NCBI RefSeq assembly: GCF_029080175.1
Contig: NZ_JARFJC010000026.1
DNA: 64,000 bases
Direction: 5' to 3' (one strand)
DNA from: Luteipulveratus flavus
GTDB lineage: Bacteria > Actinomycetota > Actinomycetes > Actinomycetales > Dermatophilaceae
Made by a program: the position numbers and the translations under genes. Below the pieces are notes generated by a model. The model saw only the letters and a list, made by a program, of their open reading frames with translations. It was not told the origin of the DNA and did not search any database. Below are positions 1 to 9,074 of this stretch, piece after piece (position 1 is the stretch's first letter; each line of letters starts with the position of its first letter).

Positions 1-309
1 AACTGGGTCACGGGCGTCTTCCGGCGCAACTGGGCGGGCATCCTCGCGGTCGTCACCGCTCCGTTCGGCGGCATCATCTTCTGGGTCGCCAAGCACTGGT
101 CGACGACCACGGGCAAGTTCTCCGGCGCGTGGAACTGGGTCACGGGCGTCTTCCGGCGCAACTGGGCGGGCATCCTCGCGGTCGTCACCGCGCCGTTCGG
201 CGGGATGATCTGGTGGGTCGCCAAGCACTGGGACACCGTCAAGGGCAAGTTCTCAGCCGCGTGGAACTGGGTGTCGACCACCTTCTTCGGGAAGTGGAAC
301 CAGCTCAAG
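1..309 (+). repeat. In-frame 132-bp tandem repeat in the tape-measure gene
   Basis: Bases 1-132 and 133-264 are two in-frame copies of a 44-residue unit beginning NWVTGVFRRNWAGILAVV. Their first 59 bases are identical, and they diverge in the second half. A degenerate third copy starts at 265 (NWVSTTFFGKW). More copies probably lie upstream of the window. Whole-unit repeats of this kind match the idea that tape-measure length changes by adding or losing units. Confidence 0.85.
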
Positions 310-1914
310 GACAAGCTGCACTCTCCGATCCAGGCGGCCAAGGACCTCATCTCCACGACCTGGGACGGCATCAAGGCGACGGTCGCGAAGCCGGTCAACG
401 CCGTGATCCGGTTCATCAACAGCCCGATGATTTCCGGGCTCAACTCCCTGCTGGGCTGGGTCGGCATCAAGAGCAAGATCGGCACGCTCAAGACGATCCC
501 GGGGTACGCCCGCGGCGGCTGGACGGGCCCGGGCGCCCGCCTCGACCCGCGGGGCGTGGTGCACGCCGACGAGTTCGTGGTGAAGAAGTCCTCTCGGCGC
601 TCGCTGGAGTCGGCGATGCCTGGCGCCCTGGACTACATGAACACCCACGGCGCCTGGCCGGGCTTGGGCACCTACGCCGAGGGCGGGCACGCCGCGCTCG
701 GCGGTAGCTCCTACGTGGCGGGCTCGTTCCAGCAGCGTCTGGTCAAGGCCGCGCACGCGCTGCAGGCGATGGGCTGGCGGATCAGTGAGCACCCGCTGTT
801 CGGTGGCGTGCACCCGGTGCACATGCGCGGCTCGGACCACTACTCCGGCAACGCGTTCGACGCGAACAAGGGCGGCCCCGGCGCCTCCCCGGAGGAGCGG
901 CGTGACGCGCCGGCCGCGGAGGCGGTGCTGCGCAGCTACGACATCGGGTACCTGTACGGCGCGAAGGTCGGGCACGCCGACCACATCCACGCGATGCCGG
1001 CCGGCCGCCCGGGTGACGGTTCCGGTCTGTCCGCGACGTCGATCGCCTCGGGTGGCTTCGACCCGCTCGGGCCGATCCGGTCCTTGCTCGGTGGCCCGCT
1101 GAGCAAGGTGGCCTCGGCGATCGGGTCGTCGCCGCTGGCTCGGATGCTCGTCGGTGGTGTGAAGACGGTGGGCGGCAAGATCGTCCCGGCGCTGGCGAGC
1201 ATGGCCCTGCGGGCGGCGAAGACCGCGAAGGACTTCGTGACGGGTGGTTCATCGGAGGAACAGTCGCGCAGCACGGTGCAGCGGATCGTCGCCGGTGTCG
1301 CCCGCCAGCGGGGCTGGGACTACGGGGCGCAGTGGAAGGCGCTGGACGCGCTGATCTCGCAGGAGTCTTCCTGGAACCCGCGCGCTCAGAACTCCAGCTC
1401 GACGGCCTACGGGCTGTTCCAGTTCCTCGACTCGACCTGGCGGCTTTTCGGTGCCCGGAAGACGCCCGACCCGATGGGGCAGGCGCAGGCCGGCCTGGCG
1501 TACATCGCGAAGAACTACCGCGACCCGGTCGGGGCGTGGGCGTTCCACCGGGCGCACAACTGGTACGACACCGGTGGCCGCGTCACCGAGCCGTCTCGCC
1601 GGATCAACGTCGCGAAGTACGACAACGGCGGTGTGCTGCGCCCAGGCCTGTCGCTGAACATGACCGGCCGCAACGAGCGGGTCCGCACCCACGACCAGGA
1701 GGAACGTCTCGTCGAGGCGCTCGCGGGTCTGGTGACGCAGCAGGCGTCGCTGGAGGACCTGGCCGCGCTGGCGAGCCGACCGCTCGTGGCGACCGTGCAG
1801 GTCCACGTCGACGGCAAGAAGGTCGCCGAGACGGTCAACCGGGTGAACGCGGTCGACAGCGTCGGTGGTCGCGCCGTACCTGACCAGGACATCTATGGAG
1901 GGGCGTCGGTGTGA
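1..1914 (+). CDS. Phage tail tape-measure protein with two peptidoglycan-hydrolase domains (5' end cut by window)
   Basis: The reading frame is open from base 1, so the gene starts upstream; 637 codons are visible. The first part carries Trp-rich 44-residue tandem repeats typical of a tape-measure rod. At about nt 829-996 lies a metallopeptidase-like segment with GSDHYSGNAFDAN and HADHIHAM, resembling the SxH...D...HxH pattern of M15/VanY-type peptidases. At about nt 1267-1580 lies a soluble lytic transglycosylase (SLT) domain, with the likely catalytic Glu in ISQESSWNP and the family block YGLFQFLDSTW. Tape-measure proteins set tail length and often carry muralytic domains that help DNA cross the cell wall; two different ones in one protein is less usual. 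The stop overlaps the next start (GTGA). The tape-measure role is inferred from position and repeats; the domains are seen directly. Confidence 0.85.
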   Translation, partial: NWVTGVFRRNWAGILAVVTAPFGGIIFWVAKHWSTTTGKFSGAWNWVTGVFRRNWAGILAVVTAPFGGMIWWVAKHWDTVKGKFSAAWNWVSTTFFGKWNQLKDKLHSPIQAAKDLISTTWDGIKATVAKPVNAVIRFINSPMISGLNSLLGWVGIKSKIGTLKTIPGYARGGWTGPGARLDPRGVVHADEFVVKKSSRRSLESAMPGALDYMNTHGAWPGLGTYAEGGHAALGGSSYVAGSFQQRLVKAAHALQAMGWRISEHPLFGGVHPVHMRGSDHYSGNAFDANKGGPGASPEERRDAPAAEAVLRSYDIGYLYGAKVGHADHIHAMPAGRPGDGSGLSATSIASGGFDPLGPIRSLLGGPLSKVASAIGSSPLARMLVGGVKTVGGKIVPALASMALRAAKTAKDFVTGGSSEEQSRSTVQRIVAGVARQRGWDYGAQWKALDALISQESSWNPRAQNSSSTAYGLFQFLDSTWRLFGARKTPDPMGQAQAGLAYIAKNYRDPVGAWAFHRAHNWYDTGGRVTEPSRRINVAKYDNGGVLRPGLSLNMTGRNERVRTHDQEERLVEALAGLVTQQASLEDLAALASRPLVATVQVHVDGKKVAETVNRVNAVDSVGGRAVPDQDIYGGASV

Positions 1915-3668
1915 CTCAGCGGATGGTTCCCTCACAGCGCACACAGCTGCTGGAGGACAGCGCAGCGTACGACGGGTTCCCGGTGTGTGCTGCGGCCGAC
2001 GACGGCACCGCGGTCGTGCTGTGGCCGCACTCCACGACCCACGAGGGCGGCGACAGCACGTACGTCGCCGGGGTGTGGTCACCGGACGCCGGGGCGTCCT
2101 GGTCGGGCTGGTCGAAGATGTACGACGACACCGCCCCGGGCCGCAACGCCAACCCGTGCGGTCTGGTGTGGATGCCGGCGCGCGGCTCCTACCCGGCGCA
2201 GTTCGTCGCCCTGGTCATGACCGAGGTGTCCACCGCGACCCCGCCCGGCCGGCTCAACTTCCTGATCCGGTCCGATGACGGTGTGACCTGGGCCAAGGGC
2301 CAGGCGGTGTCGTGGCCGTCGGCGCGGTGGGCGTTCCCGTCCGAGCTGCTGTGGCAGGACGACGGCACCGACGCCGGCATCCTGTGGGCGGCCGCGTACG
2401 TCAGCTACGACGCGGCGAAGCCGACCGTCGCGACGGTGCTGCGCTCCCTCGACCGGGGCGCCACCTGGACCGACGCCGGCTCTCCCGGCGGGCGGACCAC
2501 CTCGGTCGCCTCCCTCGAGCCGCGGCTGACGGTCCGCCCCGACGGGTCGCTGTACTGCACCATCCGCCAGGACCAGCCGGCGTGGAAGATCATCTCCTCC
2601 ACGCGTGCCGCCGGCGCGGCGTCGACGTGGTCGACACCGCAGCTGGTGCTTCCGGGGGCGTCCGGGTCGCCTGCGGTGCACTACACCAGCAACGGCGAGA
2701 TGATGATGCTGTACCGGGAGTACACGCGACGCACGGTGGACTCCTACCACGCCCCGTTCGGATGGGCTCGCTCCGTCGACAACGGCGCGACGTGGAAGCG
2801 CGGACCGGACTTCACCCACACCGGCCGGGCGATGATGTACGCCGCGATGACCGACTTGCCTGGTGGGTCAGTGCTGGTCGCGTACGGCTTGGAGGATCCG
2901 GGCAGGACGTGGGCGCGTGCGTCGGTGTTCGCCACGACGTTCTCGCTGCTGGAGCCGGCTCCCGGCCTGGACGTGGCACTCGACCTGACCGGGGTGCCGA
3001 CCGCGGTGCTGACCGCGGACGCGACGTCGCTGCCGTACCCGGTGTACCGGGTCACCGACACCGGCCGGGAGCAGATCAACGACGGCACCGCGCTGACGGT
3101 GTTCCCGGTGGAGCTGCGTGACGCCGAGGCGCCGATCGGTGTGCCGTTCTGGTACGAGATCCAGGACGCCACCACCGACGTGCTGGAGGTGCCCGCCGAC
3201 TCCGGCACCTGGCTGGTCCACCCCGGCGACGCTGACCTGTCCACCCGCGTCACGGTCGCCGCTCACGAGGAGTGGTCGGCCGACCTGGAGCAGGACGTCA
3301 CGCTCATCCCGGGACGGGCGACCCCGTTCGTGACGACGACCGGTCCACGGCAGTCACCGGCCGGCACGTTCGAGCTGAAGGTGTCCGACGCGCCGTCGAA
3401 CGCTGCGCTGCAGCGCATCCTCGCCGACGGGGTGCCGCTGCTGGTGAAGTCCGCCGACGAGGACATGTGCGGATGGATCTCGGTCGGGTCCGTTCGGTGG
3501 AGGCGCCGCACGAAGCGGCTGAGGGACCCCTCCCGTCGGGTAACGCTGCCGTACGTCACCACCGAACGACCCATCGACGTCGACGCCCCGACCGTCATCC
3601 GCATCGATGACCTCGACCTGCCGTTCGACCTGCTGACCGGCCTGATCGCCGACGGCCTGCTGCCGTGA
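1911..3668 (+). CDS. Phage tail protein with sialidase-like Asp-box beta-propeller
   Basis: This 585-residue protein starts with GTG at 1911, overlapping the tape-measure stop. Four Asp-box (BNR) motifs of the form S-x-D-x-G-x-[TS]-W are visible near residues 57-64, 121-128, 179-186 and 288-295, which suggests a six-bladed sialidase-like propeller over about residues 15-350. The remaining C-terminal part resembles no family I can name and probably attaches the propeller to the tail. Asp-boxes mark the fold, not catalysis, and I could not place a sialidase Arg triad. It may therefore only bind glycan or act on another sugar. Its place just after the tape measure, where a distal tail or baseplate protein normally lies, supports a role at the tail tip. 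It couples to the next gene by GTGA. Confidence 0.7.
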   Translation: MTQRMVPSQRTQLLEDSAAYDGFPVCAAADDGTAVVLWPHSTTHEGGDSTYVAGVWSPDAGASWSGWSKMYDDTAPGRNANPCGLVWMPARGSYPAQFVALVMTEVSTATPPGRLNFLIRSDDGVTWAKGQAVSWPSARWAFPSELLWQDDGTDAGILWAAAYVSYDAAKPTVATVLRSLDRGATWTDAGSPGGRTTSVASLEPRLTVRPDGSLYCTIRQDQPAWKIISSTRAAGAASTWSTPQLVLPGASGSPAVHYTSNGEMMMLYREYTRRTVDSYHAPFGWARSVDNGATWKRGPDFTHTGRAMMYAAMTDLPGGSVLVAYGLEDPGRTWARASVFATTFSLLEPAPGLDVALDLTGVPTAVLTADATSLPYPVYRVTDTGREQINDGTALTVFPVELRDAEAPIGVPFWYEIQDATTDVLEVPADSGTWLVHPGDADLSTRVTVAAHEEWSADLEQDVTLIPGRATPFVTTTGPRQSPAGTFELKVSDAPSNAALQRILADGVPLLVKSADEDMCGWISVGSVRWRRRTKRLRDPSRRVTLPYVTTERPIDVDAPTVIRIDDLDLPFDLLTGLIADGLLP

Positions 3669-4762
3669 TCAGGGGGTCTGCCGCGTTCGAGGCGGCCATC
3701 ACCCACACCCACCGCATCGCCGTGTCCGCGACCGCGGTTATGGCCGGGCGGGATGTGGCGACTGATCTGCCGATCGTCGGCGGCCAGGTATCCGTCGACG
3801 CCGACAAGTTCGTCCGCCGGACCGCGAGCCTGGAGTTCGTCGAGCGGCTCTCACCGGCCCGCCGCGCCCTGCAGTCGCTGCTCGAGCGGCCCGGCATGCG
3901 CCTGCAGATCGACAAGGGTGTGGCGTTCCCCAGCGGTCAGGCCGAGCTGCTCCCGGTCCATCACGGTCTGTGCGACGAGGTCGACGCCTCGTCCGGCAAG
4001 GGTCGGATCACCGTGGAGTCTCCCGACCTGGGGATGCTCGTCAGCCTCGACCGCTTCCCCTCGCCCACCGCGTCGACGGCTCGCTCCACGGTCATCAACC
4101 AGGTCCGCGCGCTGGTCGGGCACTCCGTGCCGTTCGTGGACTTCCGTTCGACCGCGGTCGGCGCCCAGGTCGTGCCTCGGGTGACGTGGGAGAAGAACCG
4201 CAACGACGCCGTCGGCGCGCTCGCGGTGTCCATCGGCTGCGAGACATTCGCCGCGCCGGACGGCGGTTGGCTCCTGCGGCCGACGTCGTCGCTGTGGGGC
4301 ACTCCGGTGTGGACGGCGACCGAGGGTGCGTCCCTGATCCGGTTGTCCCGCCGGACGTCGTGGGCGGACGTGCGCAACGCGTGGGCGGTCCGGGCGGAGC
4401 GGTCCGGTGGCGGGTCGTACTACGGGTACGCCGAGGACACCCGGCCGACGTCGCCGACGTACGTCGGTGGCTCGTTCGGCCGCCGGGTCGGGTTCTACTC
4501 CAGCCCGTTGCTGGTCTCGAACGCACAGTGCCGGATGACGGCGGTCTCGCTGCTGGCGCGGCAGCAGGGCAAGCGGGAGTCGGTGTCGTTCGCGGCCATC
4601 GGTCACCCGGGCCTGGAGGCCGGTGACCTGGTGTGCGTCGCCACGCAGGACCAGACGCTCTACCTGATCCTCGACAAGTTCACCGTGCCGCTGTTCAAGG
4701 CCACGATCGAGGACGCGTCGGCCCGGTCGATGACCCCGCCCGACCTGGAAGGGATGGACTGA
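3665..4762 (+). CDS. Minor tail / tail hub protein (DUF5047-like)
   Basis: The 365-residue product starts with GTG, overlapping the previous stop. It opens with a short beta-rich segment (about residues 10-60, 'GGQVSVDADKFVRRTASLEF') followed by mixed alpha/beta sequence, like DUF5047-type minor tail proteins of actinobacterial siphophages. These correspond to the hub that links the distal tail to the host-contact device. No enzymatic motif is seen. The family call rests on memory of such proteins and on position between tape measure and fibre genes; the structural-tail role is more secure than the family name. It ends in TGATG, coupling to the next gene. Confidence 0.6.
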   Translation: MIRGSAAFEAAITHTHRIAVSATAVMAGRDVATDLPIVGGQVSVDADKFVRRTASLEFVERLSPARRALQSLLERPGMRLQIDKGVAFPSGQAELLPVHHGLCDEVDASSGKGRITVESPDLGMLVSLDRFPSPTASTARSTVINQVRALVGHSVPFVDFRSTAVGAQVVPRVTWEKNRNDAVGALAVSIGCETFAAPDGGWLLRPTSSLWGTPVWTATEGASLIRLSRRTSWADVRNAWAVRAERSGGGSYYGYAEDTRPTSPTYVGGSFGRRVGFYSSPLLVSNAQCRMTAVSLLARQQGKRESVSFAAIGHPGLEAGDLVCVATQDQTLYLILDKFTVPLFKATIEDASARSMTPPDLEGMD

Positions 4763-5493
4763 TGGCAGCTTCCTCGATCGGCAAGGTCGACAGCATCGAC
4801 GGCGGCGAGGCGCAGGTCCTCCTCGGCGACGGTGCGGTCCCGGCGACCGTCACCGACCAGGTGCGCCCGGACGTCACCGTCGGCAGCCGTGTGCTGCTGA
4901 TCCCGGTCGGCCCGGTCGCGTCAGTGACGTGGGTGGTCGTCGGCACGGTGCCCGGCACGGAGGCCGCCCAGCTCAACATGGTGCCCAACGGCGACTTCGC
5001 GGCCGGCTCGACCGAGGGGCCACCGCCGGAGTGGGATCAGGTGCTGACTCGGGGCGAGGCGCAGCTGGCGTGGACGGGCGACCCGGGGTCCGCGCACTCC
5101 GGCGGGGTCGGTGCCGCCCAGGTCGTCATCGCCGCGTCGCAGGACGCGACGGTCCACGACACGGTGATGGCGCAGCCGGTGCTCGTCGACGGTGGTGCCG
5201 CGTACGACACCTCGGCGTGGGCGCAGTCGGTCTCGGGGGTGACCGGTCAGCTGCTGCTGCTGTCGGCGCCGGAGGCCGAGCAGACCACCCTCTACGACCC
5301 GGCCGCGGTGCTGTCCGCCCCGACGCCGGCACCGGTCCCGCTGGTCGGCGCCGGCACGTGGGTGCAGACCGGCGGGCCGTGCGTGATCCCGGCTGATCAC
5401 ACCTGGGCCCGAATTGTGCTGCGCACCACCGCCCCTCAAGGCATGACCGCCGTCGCCTGGTGGTCCGACGTCTCACTCACGGCAAGGAGCTGA
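4762..5493 (+). CDS. Phage tail protein with OB-like N-terminus and carbohydrate-binding-module-like C-terminus
   Basis: I place the start at ATG 4762, sharing one base with the previous stop (TGATG), giving 243 residues; a longer open frame begins at 4633 but its extra N-terminus lies inside the preceding gene in another frame. Residues 1-65 (SIGKVDSIDGGEAQVLLGDG) look like a small beta-barrel. From about residue 73 the motif NMVPNGDFAAGSTEG and the following beta-rich sequence resemble family 4/9-type carbohydrate-binding jelly rolls, which often begin with an N-x-x-F-E/A-x-G pattern. A sugar-binding tail accessory is the likely role, fitting the propeller and SGNH fibre beside it. No catalytic residues can be assigned. 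Confidence 0.6.
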   Translation: MAASSIGKVDSIDGGEAQVLLGDGAVPATVTDQVRPDVTVGSRVLLIPVGPVASVTWVVVGTVPGTEAAQLNMVPNGDFAAGSTEGPPPEWDQVLTRGEAQLAWTGDPGSAHSGGVGAAQVVIAASQDATVHDTVMAQPVLVDGGAAYDTSAWAQSVSGVTGQLLLLSAPEAEQTTLYDPAAVLSAPTPAPVPLVGAGTWVQTGGPCVIPADHTWARIVLRTTAPQGMTAVAWWSDVSLTARS

Positions 5494-5497
5494 CCAC

Positions 5498-6175
5498 ATG
5501 CCCGAGCTCGTTCCGCCCGGCTGGACCATCCCCACCGGCAAGGACAAGGGTCTGACCATCCCCGCAACCAACCGTGCGCTGACCGCGCAGCTGACGCAGC
5601 GGGTGATGTGGGTGTACTCCAACGAGGGCGCCCGCAACGCCGGACTGTCAGGTCTGGCTCCCGCCGAGCGCGCCAACGCGATCCTGGAGTCTCCTGGTCA
5701 GTGGACCCGCTGGAACGGCACCAGGTGGGTGTCTGTGCTCCACTTCGGGTCGCAGATCAACTGGAACCCGATCCTGGAGTCGACGACGTCGACCCAGGGC
5801 ACTCAGCAGCTCCTCATGGGCCAGGGCAGCCTCACCGGCACGTACGCGCTGCACGGCGAACGGTGCGACTTCGACATCGTGCTGCGCCGCGGCGTCGGCA
5901 GCCAGGTCGGAGACGGGCAGTGGCTGTTCTCGCTGCCGGTGCCGGCGGCGACCTACCGCCAGCACGTCGGTATGGCCTTCGTCCAGTTCAAGAACAGCGC
6001 GGATGACTTCTACGCTGCCGCGCACCTGATCTCCACCACCCGGATGGCGCTGACGTGGACGTTCACCTCCAAGCGGGTCCAGACGAACAACCCGGCGGCG
6101 GTCCCGGCCTGGTCGACGACCAACGACGGTGACGAGATCTGGATCGGCGGCACGTACCGGGCAGGCGCCCAGTGA
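5498..6175 (+). CDS. Phage tail-associated protein of unknown function
   Basis: This 225-residue protein begins at ATG 5498, four bases after the previous stop, with AAGGAG just upstream. I do not recognise its family. The N-terminal segment (PPGWTIPTGKDKGLTIPATN) is extended, and a Trp-rich part (SPGQWTRWNGTRWVSVLHFG) precedes a beta-rich C-terminal half. There is no signal peptide or membrane segment. Between the carbohydrate-binding-like protein and the fibre it is most likely a receptor-binding or fibre-attachment component. It overlaps the fibre gene by GTGA, so the two are probably translated together. Confidence 0.6.
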   Translation: MPELVPPGWTIPTGKDKGLTIPATNRALTAQLTQRVMWVYSNEGARNAGLSGLAPAERANAILESPGQWTRWNGTRWVSVLHFGSQINWNPILESTTSTQGTQQLLMGQGSLTGTYALHGERCDFDIVLRRGVGSQVGDGQWLFSLPVPAATYRQHVGMAFVQFKNSADDFYAAAHLISTTRMALTWTFTSKRVQTNNPAAVPAWSTTNDGDEIWIGGTYRAGAQ

Positions 6176-9063
6176 GCACGGCAACGACCAAGACGATCCG
6201 GGTCTCCCTGGCCGACCTGGAGCAGGTCGCGCTCGGTGCTGGCTCCGCGCTCGCCGGTGCGACGGTCAGCGCGGCCTACGACCGTCCGGTGCGGTTGACC
6301 AACGGTGTCACCATCCCACCGGCGGTCGACAAGCCGAAGCCGGTGCCCTCGACTGGGTTCGTCGACTTCGCGGTGATCCCGAACGACTCCACCGAGGTGC
6401 ACGCCTCCTGCCGAGGGTTCGCGATCACCTTCGACGTGCGGTTCGACGCCCGGGTGGTGGGACGCAGCATCCGCCGCGCCGTGCAGTGGCGCACGATGAA
6501 GGCGGTCACGTCCGCGACCCCGGACCTGGAGTACCTGGGCAACCTCGAAGACGTCGAGCCGCTGCCGCCGCAGGTGACGAGTGTCTCGGCGGTGCTGGCT
6601 CAGGCGGCCGCGGCCGGGATCAAGGGCGACAAGGGCGACCCTGGTGGTCCGGGTGTCAAGGGTGACCCCGGACCGAAGGGCGACCCGGACCCCTCCTCGC
6701 GCCGGCCGCGCACGAAGCTGCTGCGGGACCTGCAGGTGAACGGTCGCGCGGTCATCGCGATCGAGGCTGACTCCAAGGGCGCCGGCGTCGGCACCTCCGA
6801 CCGCCGGTACCGGTGGCAGGACCAGCTGCGCGACCTGCTGCGCGCGGAGTACGCACCGGCCGGTGACGCCGGCGTCGGCGTCATCCAGCTGTACAACTTC
6901 GCCGACGGTTACCTGGTGCCGCAGCCGACGATCGGCGGCGTCCGCGCTGACGACGGGACCGCGGACTGGGCGTACGTCGACGACGGGCTGGGGTACCAGT
7001 CGGTGCAGCTGAACACGGCCGCCGCGCCGGTGACGGTGCAGATCAGCGCGGTCCGCTACCTGCGCCTTGACTACCTGCGCCGCCCGGAGGCCGGCGCCTC
7101 CGGCACGTTGACGGTCAAGGCCGACGGGGTGACGATCGGGACGGTCGACACCAGCGGTGCGCTGGGCGCAGGGGCGTGGGACTACGACTTCGGCTCCGTC
7201 GCCTCCCGGGTCATCACCCTGACTCGGGCGACCGGCCGCCCGCGCGCGTCGTGCCTGACGTACCGGACCGCGACGGCCGGGATCACGGTCATCGACGCCG
7301 CGCACTCAGGCGCTCGCGCCGACCAGTACATCGAACGGCCGCTGAGCACGGCCGCCGTGCAGGCGTGGAGCCCGTCGGTGCTGATCATCGCGCTCGGCTC
7401 CAACGACCTGGCCATGCCCGGCACCGCCGCGGCGTTCGCGGACAACCTGCGTGCGCACCTGCAGCAGCACTGGGCGACGAACCCGAGCATGGCGGTCCTG
7501 TTCATGATGGCCCCGCCGCGGCCGCAGAACATCGACCCGGCCGACCCGGACTATGACCCGTCCCGGTGGGTGCAGGCCCGCGCCGCGATCATCGCGGCAC
7601 TCGGGAACGACCCACGCGTGCAGATCTGGGACGAGTCCAACGTGTACGTGCCGGGTGTGGGCGTGCTGAAGGACCCGTTCTCCGCGACGTTCTTCAACGA
7701 CGGGATCCACTGGACAGACGCCTCGAACAAGGCGATCGCCGGTCAGCTGGGTGCGCTGCTCGGCGCGACCGGTTCGCGGACCTCCGCGCAGATCAGCGAC
7801 GCCTCGACGATCGGTAAGGCGTTGCTGACGGCAGCTGACGCTGCGGCCGCGCGGGCGGCAATCGGTGCCGGCACGTCGAGCCTGGCCATCGGGACGACCG
7901 GGACGACGGCCGCCGCCGGCAACGACTCGCGCCTGTTCGACACTCGTGTCCCGAAGACGCACGCGGCGACGCACGCGTCTGGTGGGTCCGACGCCTTGAC
8001 GCTCACGTCGGGGCAGCTGTCGGACCTGACCGAGACGGTGCAGGACATCGTCGGTGCGTTCATCGCGGCGGGCTCGGGTATCACCAAGTCCTACGACGAC
8101 CCGGGGAACACCCTGACCCTGACCGCGGCGGCCGGTGGGACGACCGACCCGGAGGTGGTCCGCGACGTCATCGGTAGTGCCCTGGTCCAGGGCGCCGGCA
8201 TCAGCATCTTCGTCAACGACCCCGGCGACTCGATCACGATCAGCTCGACGGCTGTGCTGCCGACCCGCCAGGTCATCAGCGGCACCGGCCTGAGCGGTGG
8301 CGGTGACCTGTCGGCCGACCGGACTCTGTCCGTGGCGTACGGCACCTCGAGCACGACCGCTGCCCGCGGCGACGACTCCCGGCTGGGCGACGCGCGCACC
8401 CCGACCGCGCACCAGGCCAGCCACGCCCCCGGCGGCTCGGACGTCCTGTCCGCGGTCGACGGCAACGGCACCACCCTCAAGGTGCGCCGCGGCACCCAGT
8501 CCGCGCTCAACACCGTCGTCCCGGCCGTCGGCGAGGTCGTGCACGTCACCGATCTCCAGGCGATCGTCATCGGCGACGGCACCACCACCGTCCAGAACCT
8601 GCTGTTCTACAACAACTACTGGCAGAGGCTGGACACGCTCCAGTCGGCCGCGCCGCAGATCAAGGCCCGCCCGATCACGGGCACGCTCAGCAGCAACGCG
8701 CTGCTGACCTTGAGCAGCGGCACCGCCACGGACATCTCGAACCTGACGTACACGTTCACTCCGACCGTGGACGGGCAGGTCAAGATCGACGGCGGCGGAG
8801 ATGTGACGATCGCGACCGCCGCCGACGAGGTCACCGTGCAGCTGCTCGTCAACGGCACCGCGCAGGCCGGTAAGGCGGTGTTCAAGTCCCCGACCGCGGC
8901 CATGCGGATGGCGGTCAACCGTTCGTGGACGATCCCGGTCACCGCCGGCACCGCGTACACCTTCAAGCTCCAGGCGCAGCGCACCGCCGGCACCGGCACC
9001 ACCGACACCGTCGGCAACCCCAACTCGTTCATGACCTACCGGTACATCCCCGGCTCACAGTGA
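6172..9063 (+). CDS. Tail fibre with collagen-like stalk and SGNH-hydrolase domain
   Basis: This 963-residue fibre starts with GTG overlapping the previous stop. Residues 1-135 are a head domain. Residues 149-172 are collagen-like Gly-x-y repeats (KGDKGDPGGPGVKGDPGPKG), a trimeric stalk. Residues 190-535 form an SGNH hydrolase: candidate nucleophile S201 in EADSKGAG, block III Asn411 in LGSNDLA, and the Asp510/His513 pair in NDGIHWTD. Two related segments, NDSRLFDTRVPKTHAATH (from about 595) and DDSRLGDARTPTAHQASH (from about 730), are fibre repeats usual in actinophage tails, and the C-terminus is beta-rich. SGNH enzymes in fibres usually remove O-acyl groups from surface glycans; that substrate is inferred. 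Note that block I is DS, not the usual GDS. Confidence 0.8.
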   Translation: MSTATTKTIRVSLADLEQVALGAGSALAGATVSAAYDRPVRLTNGVTIPPAVDKPKPVPSTGFVDFAVIPNDSTEVHASCRGFAITFDVRFDARVVGRSIRRAVQWRTMKAVTSATPDLEYLGNLEDVEPLPPQVTSVSAVLAQAAAAGIKGDKGDPGGPGVKGDPGPKGDPDPSSRRPRTKLLRDLQVNGRAVIAIEADSKGAGVGTSDRRYRWQDQLRDLLRAEYAPAGDAGVGVIQLYNFADGYLVPQPTIGGVRADDGTADWAYVDDGLGYQSVQLNTAAAPVTVQISAVRYLRLDYLRRPEAGASGTLTVKADGVTIGTVDTSGALGAGAWDYDFGSVASRVITLTRATGRPRASCLTYRTATAGITVIDAAHSGARADQYIERPLSTAAVQAWSPSVLIIALGSNDLAMPGTAAAFADNLRAHLQQHWATNPSMAVLFMMAPPRPQNIDPADPDYDPSRWVQARAAIIAALGNDPRVQIWDESNVYVPGVGVLKDPFSATFFNDGIHWTDASNKAIAGQLGALLGATGSRTSAQISDASTIGKALLTAADAAAARAAIGAGTSSLAIGTTGTTAAAGNDSRLFDTRVPKTHAATHASGGSDALTLTSGQLSDLTETVQDIVGAFIAAGSGITKSYDDPGNTLTLTAAAGGTTDPEVVRDVIGSALVQGAGISIFVNDPGDSITISSTAVLPTRQVISGTGLSGGGDLSADRTLSVAYGTSSTTAARGDDSRLGDARTPTAHQASHAPGGSDVLSAVDGNGTTLKVRRGTQSALNTVVPAVGEVVHVTDLQAIVIGDGTTTVQNLLFYNNYWQRLDTLQSAAPQIKARPITGTLSSNALLTLSSGTATDISNLTYTFTPTVDGQVKIDGGGDVTIATAADEVTVQLLVNGTAQAGKAVFKSPTAAMRMAVNRSWTIPVTAGTAYTFKLQAQRTAGTGTTDTVGNPNSFMTYRYIPGSQ

Positions 9064-9074
9064 GAGAGCAGCGA

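Noticed and set aside
1911..3668. Calling the propeller a true sialidase
   Set aside because: Asp-boxes alone do not show catalysis, and the Arg triad, Tyr/Glu pair and Asp could not be placed.
6616..6700. Short Gly-Asp-Lys repeats as a CRISPR-like or satellite array
   Set aside because: They are in-frame collagen-like Gly-x-y codons within the fibre gene.
8925..9074. Upstream extension of the 155-residue membrane protein
   Set aside because: The extra N-terminus is His/Arg-rich shadow sequence within the fibre gene; ATG 9075 has a purine-rich stretch in front.
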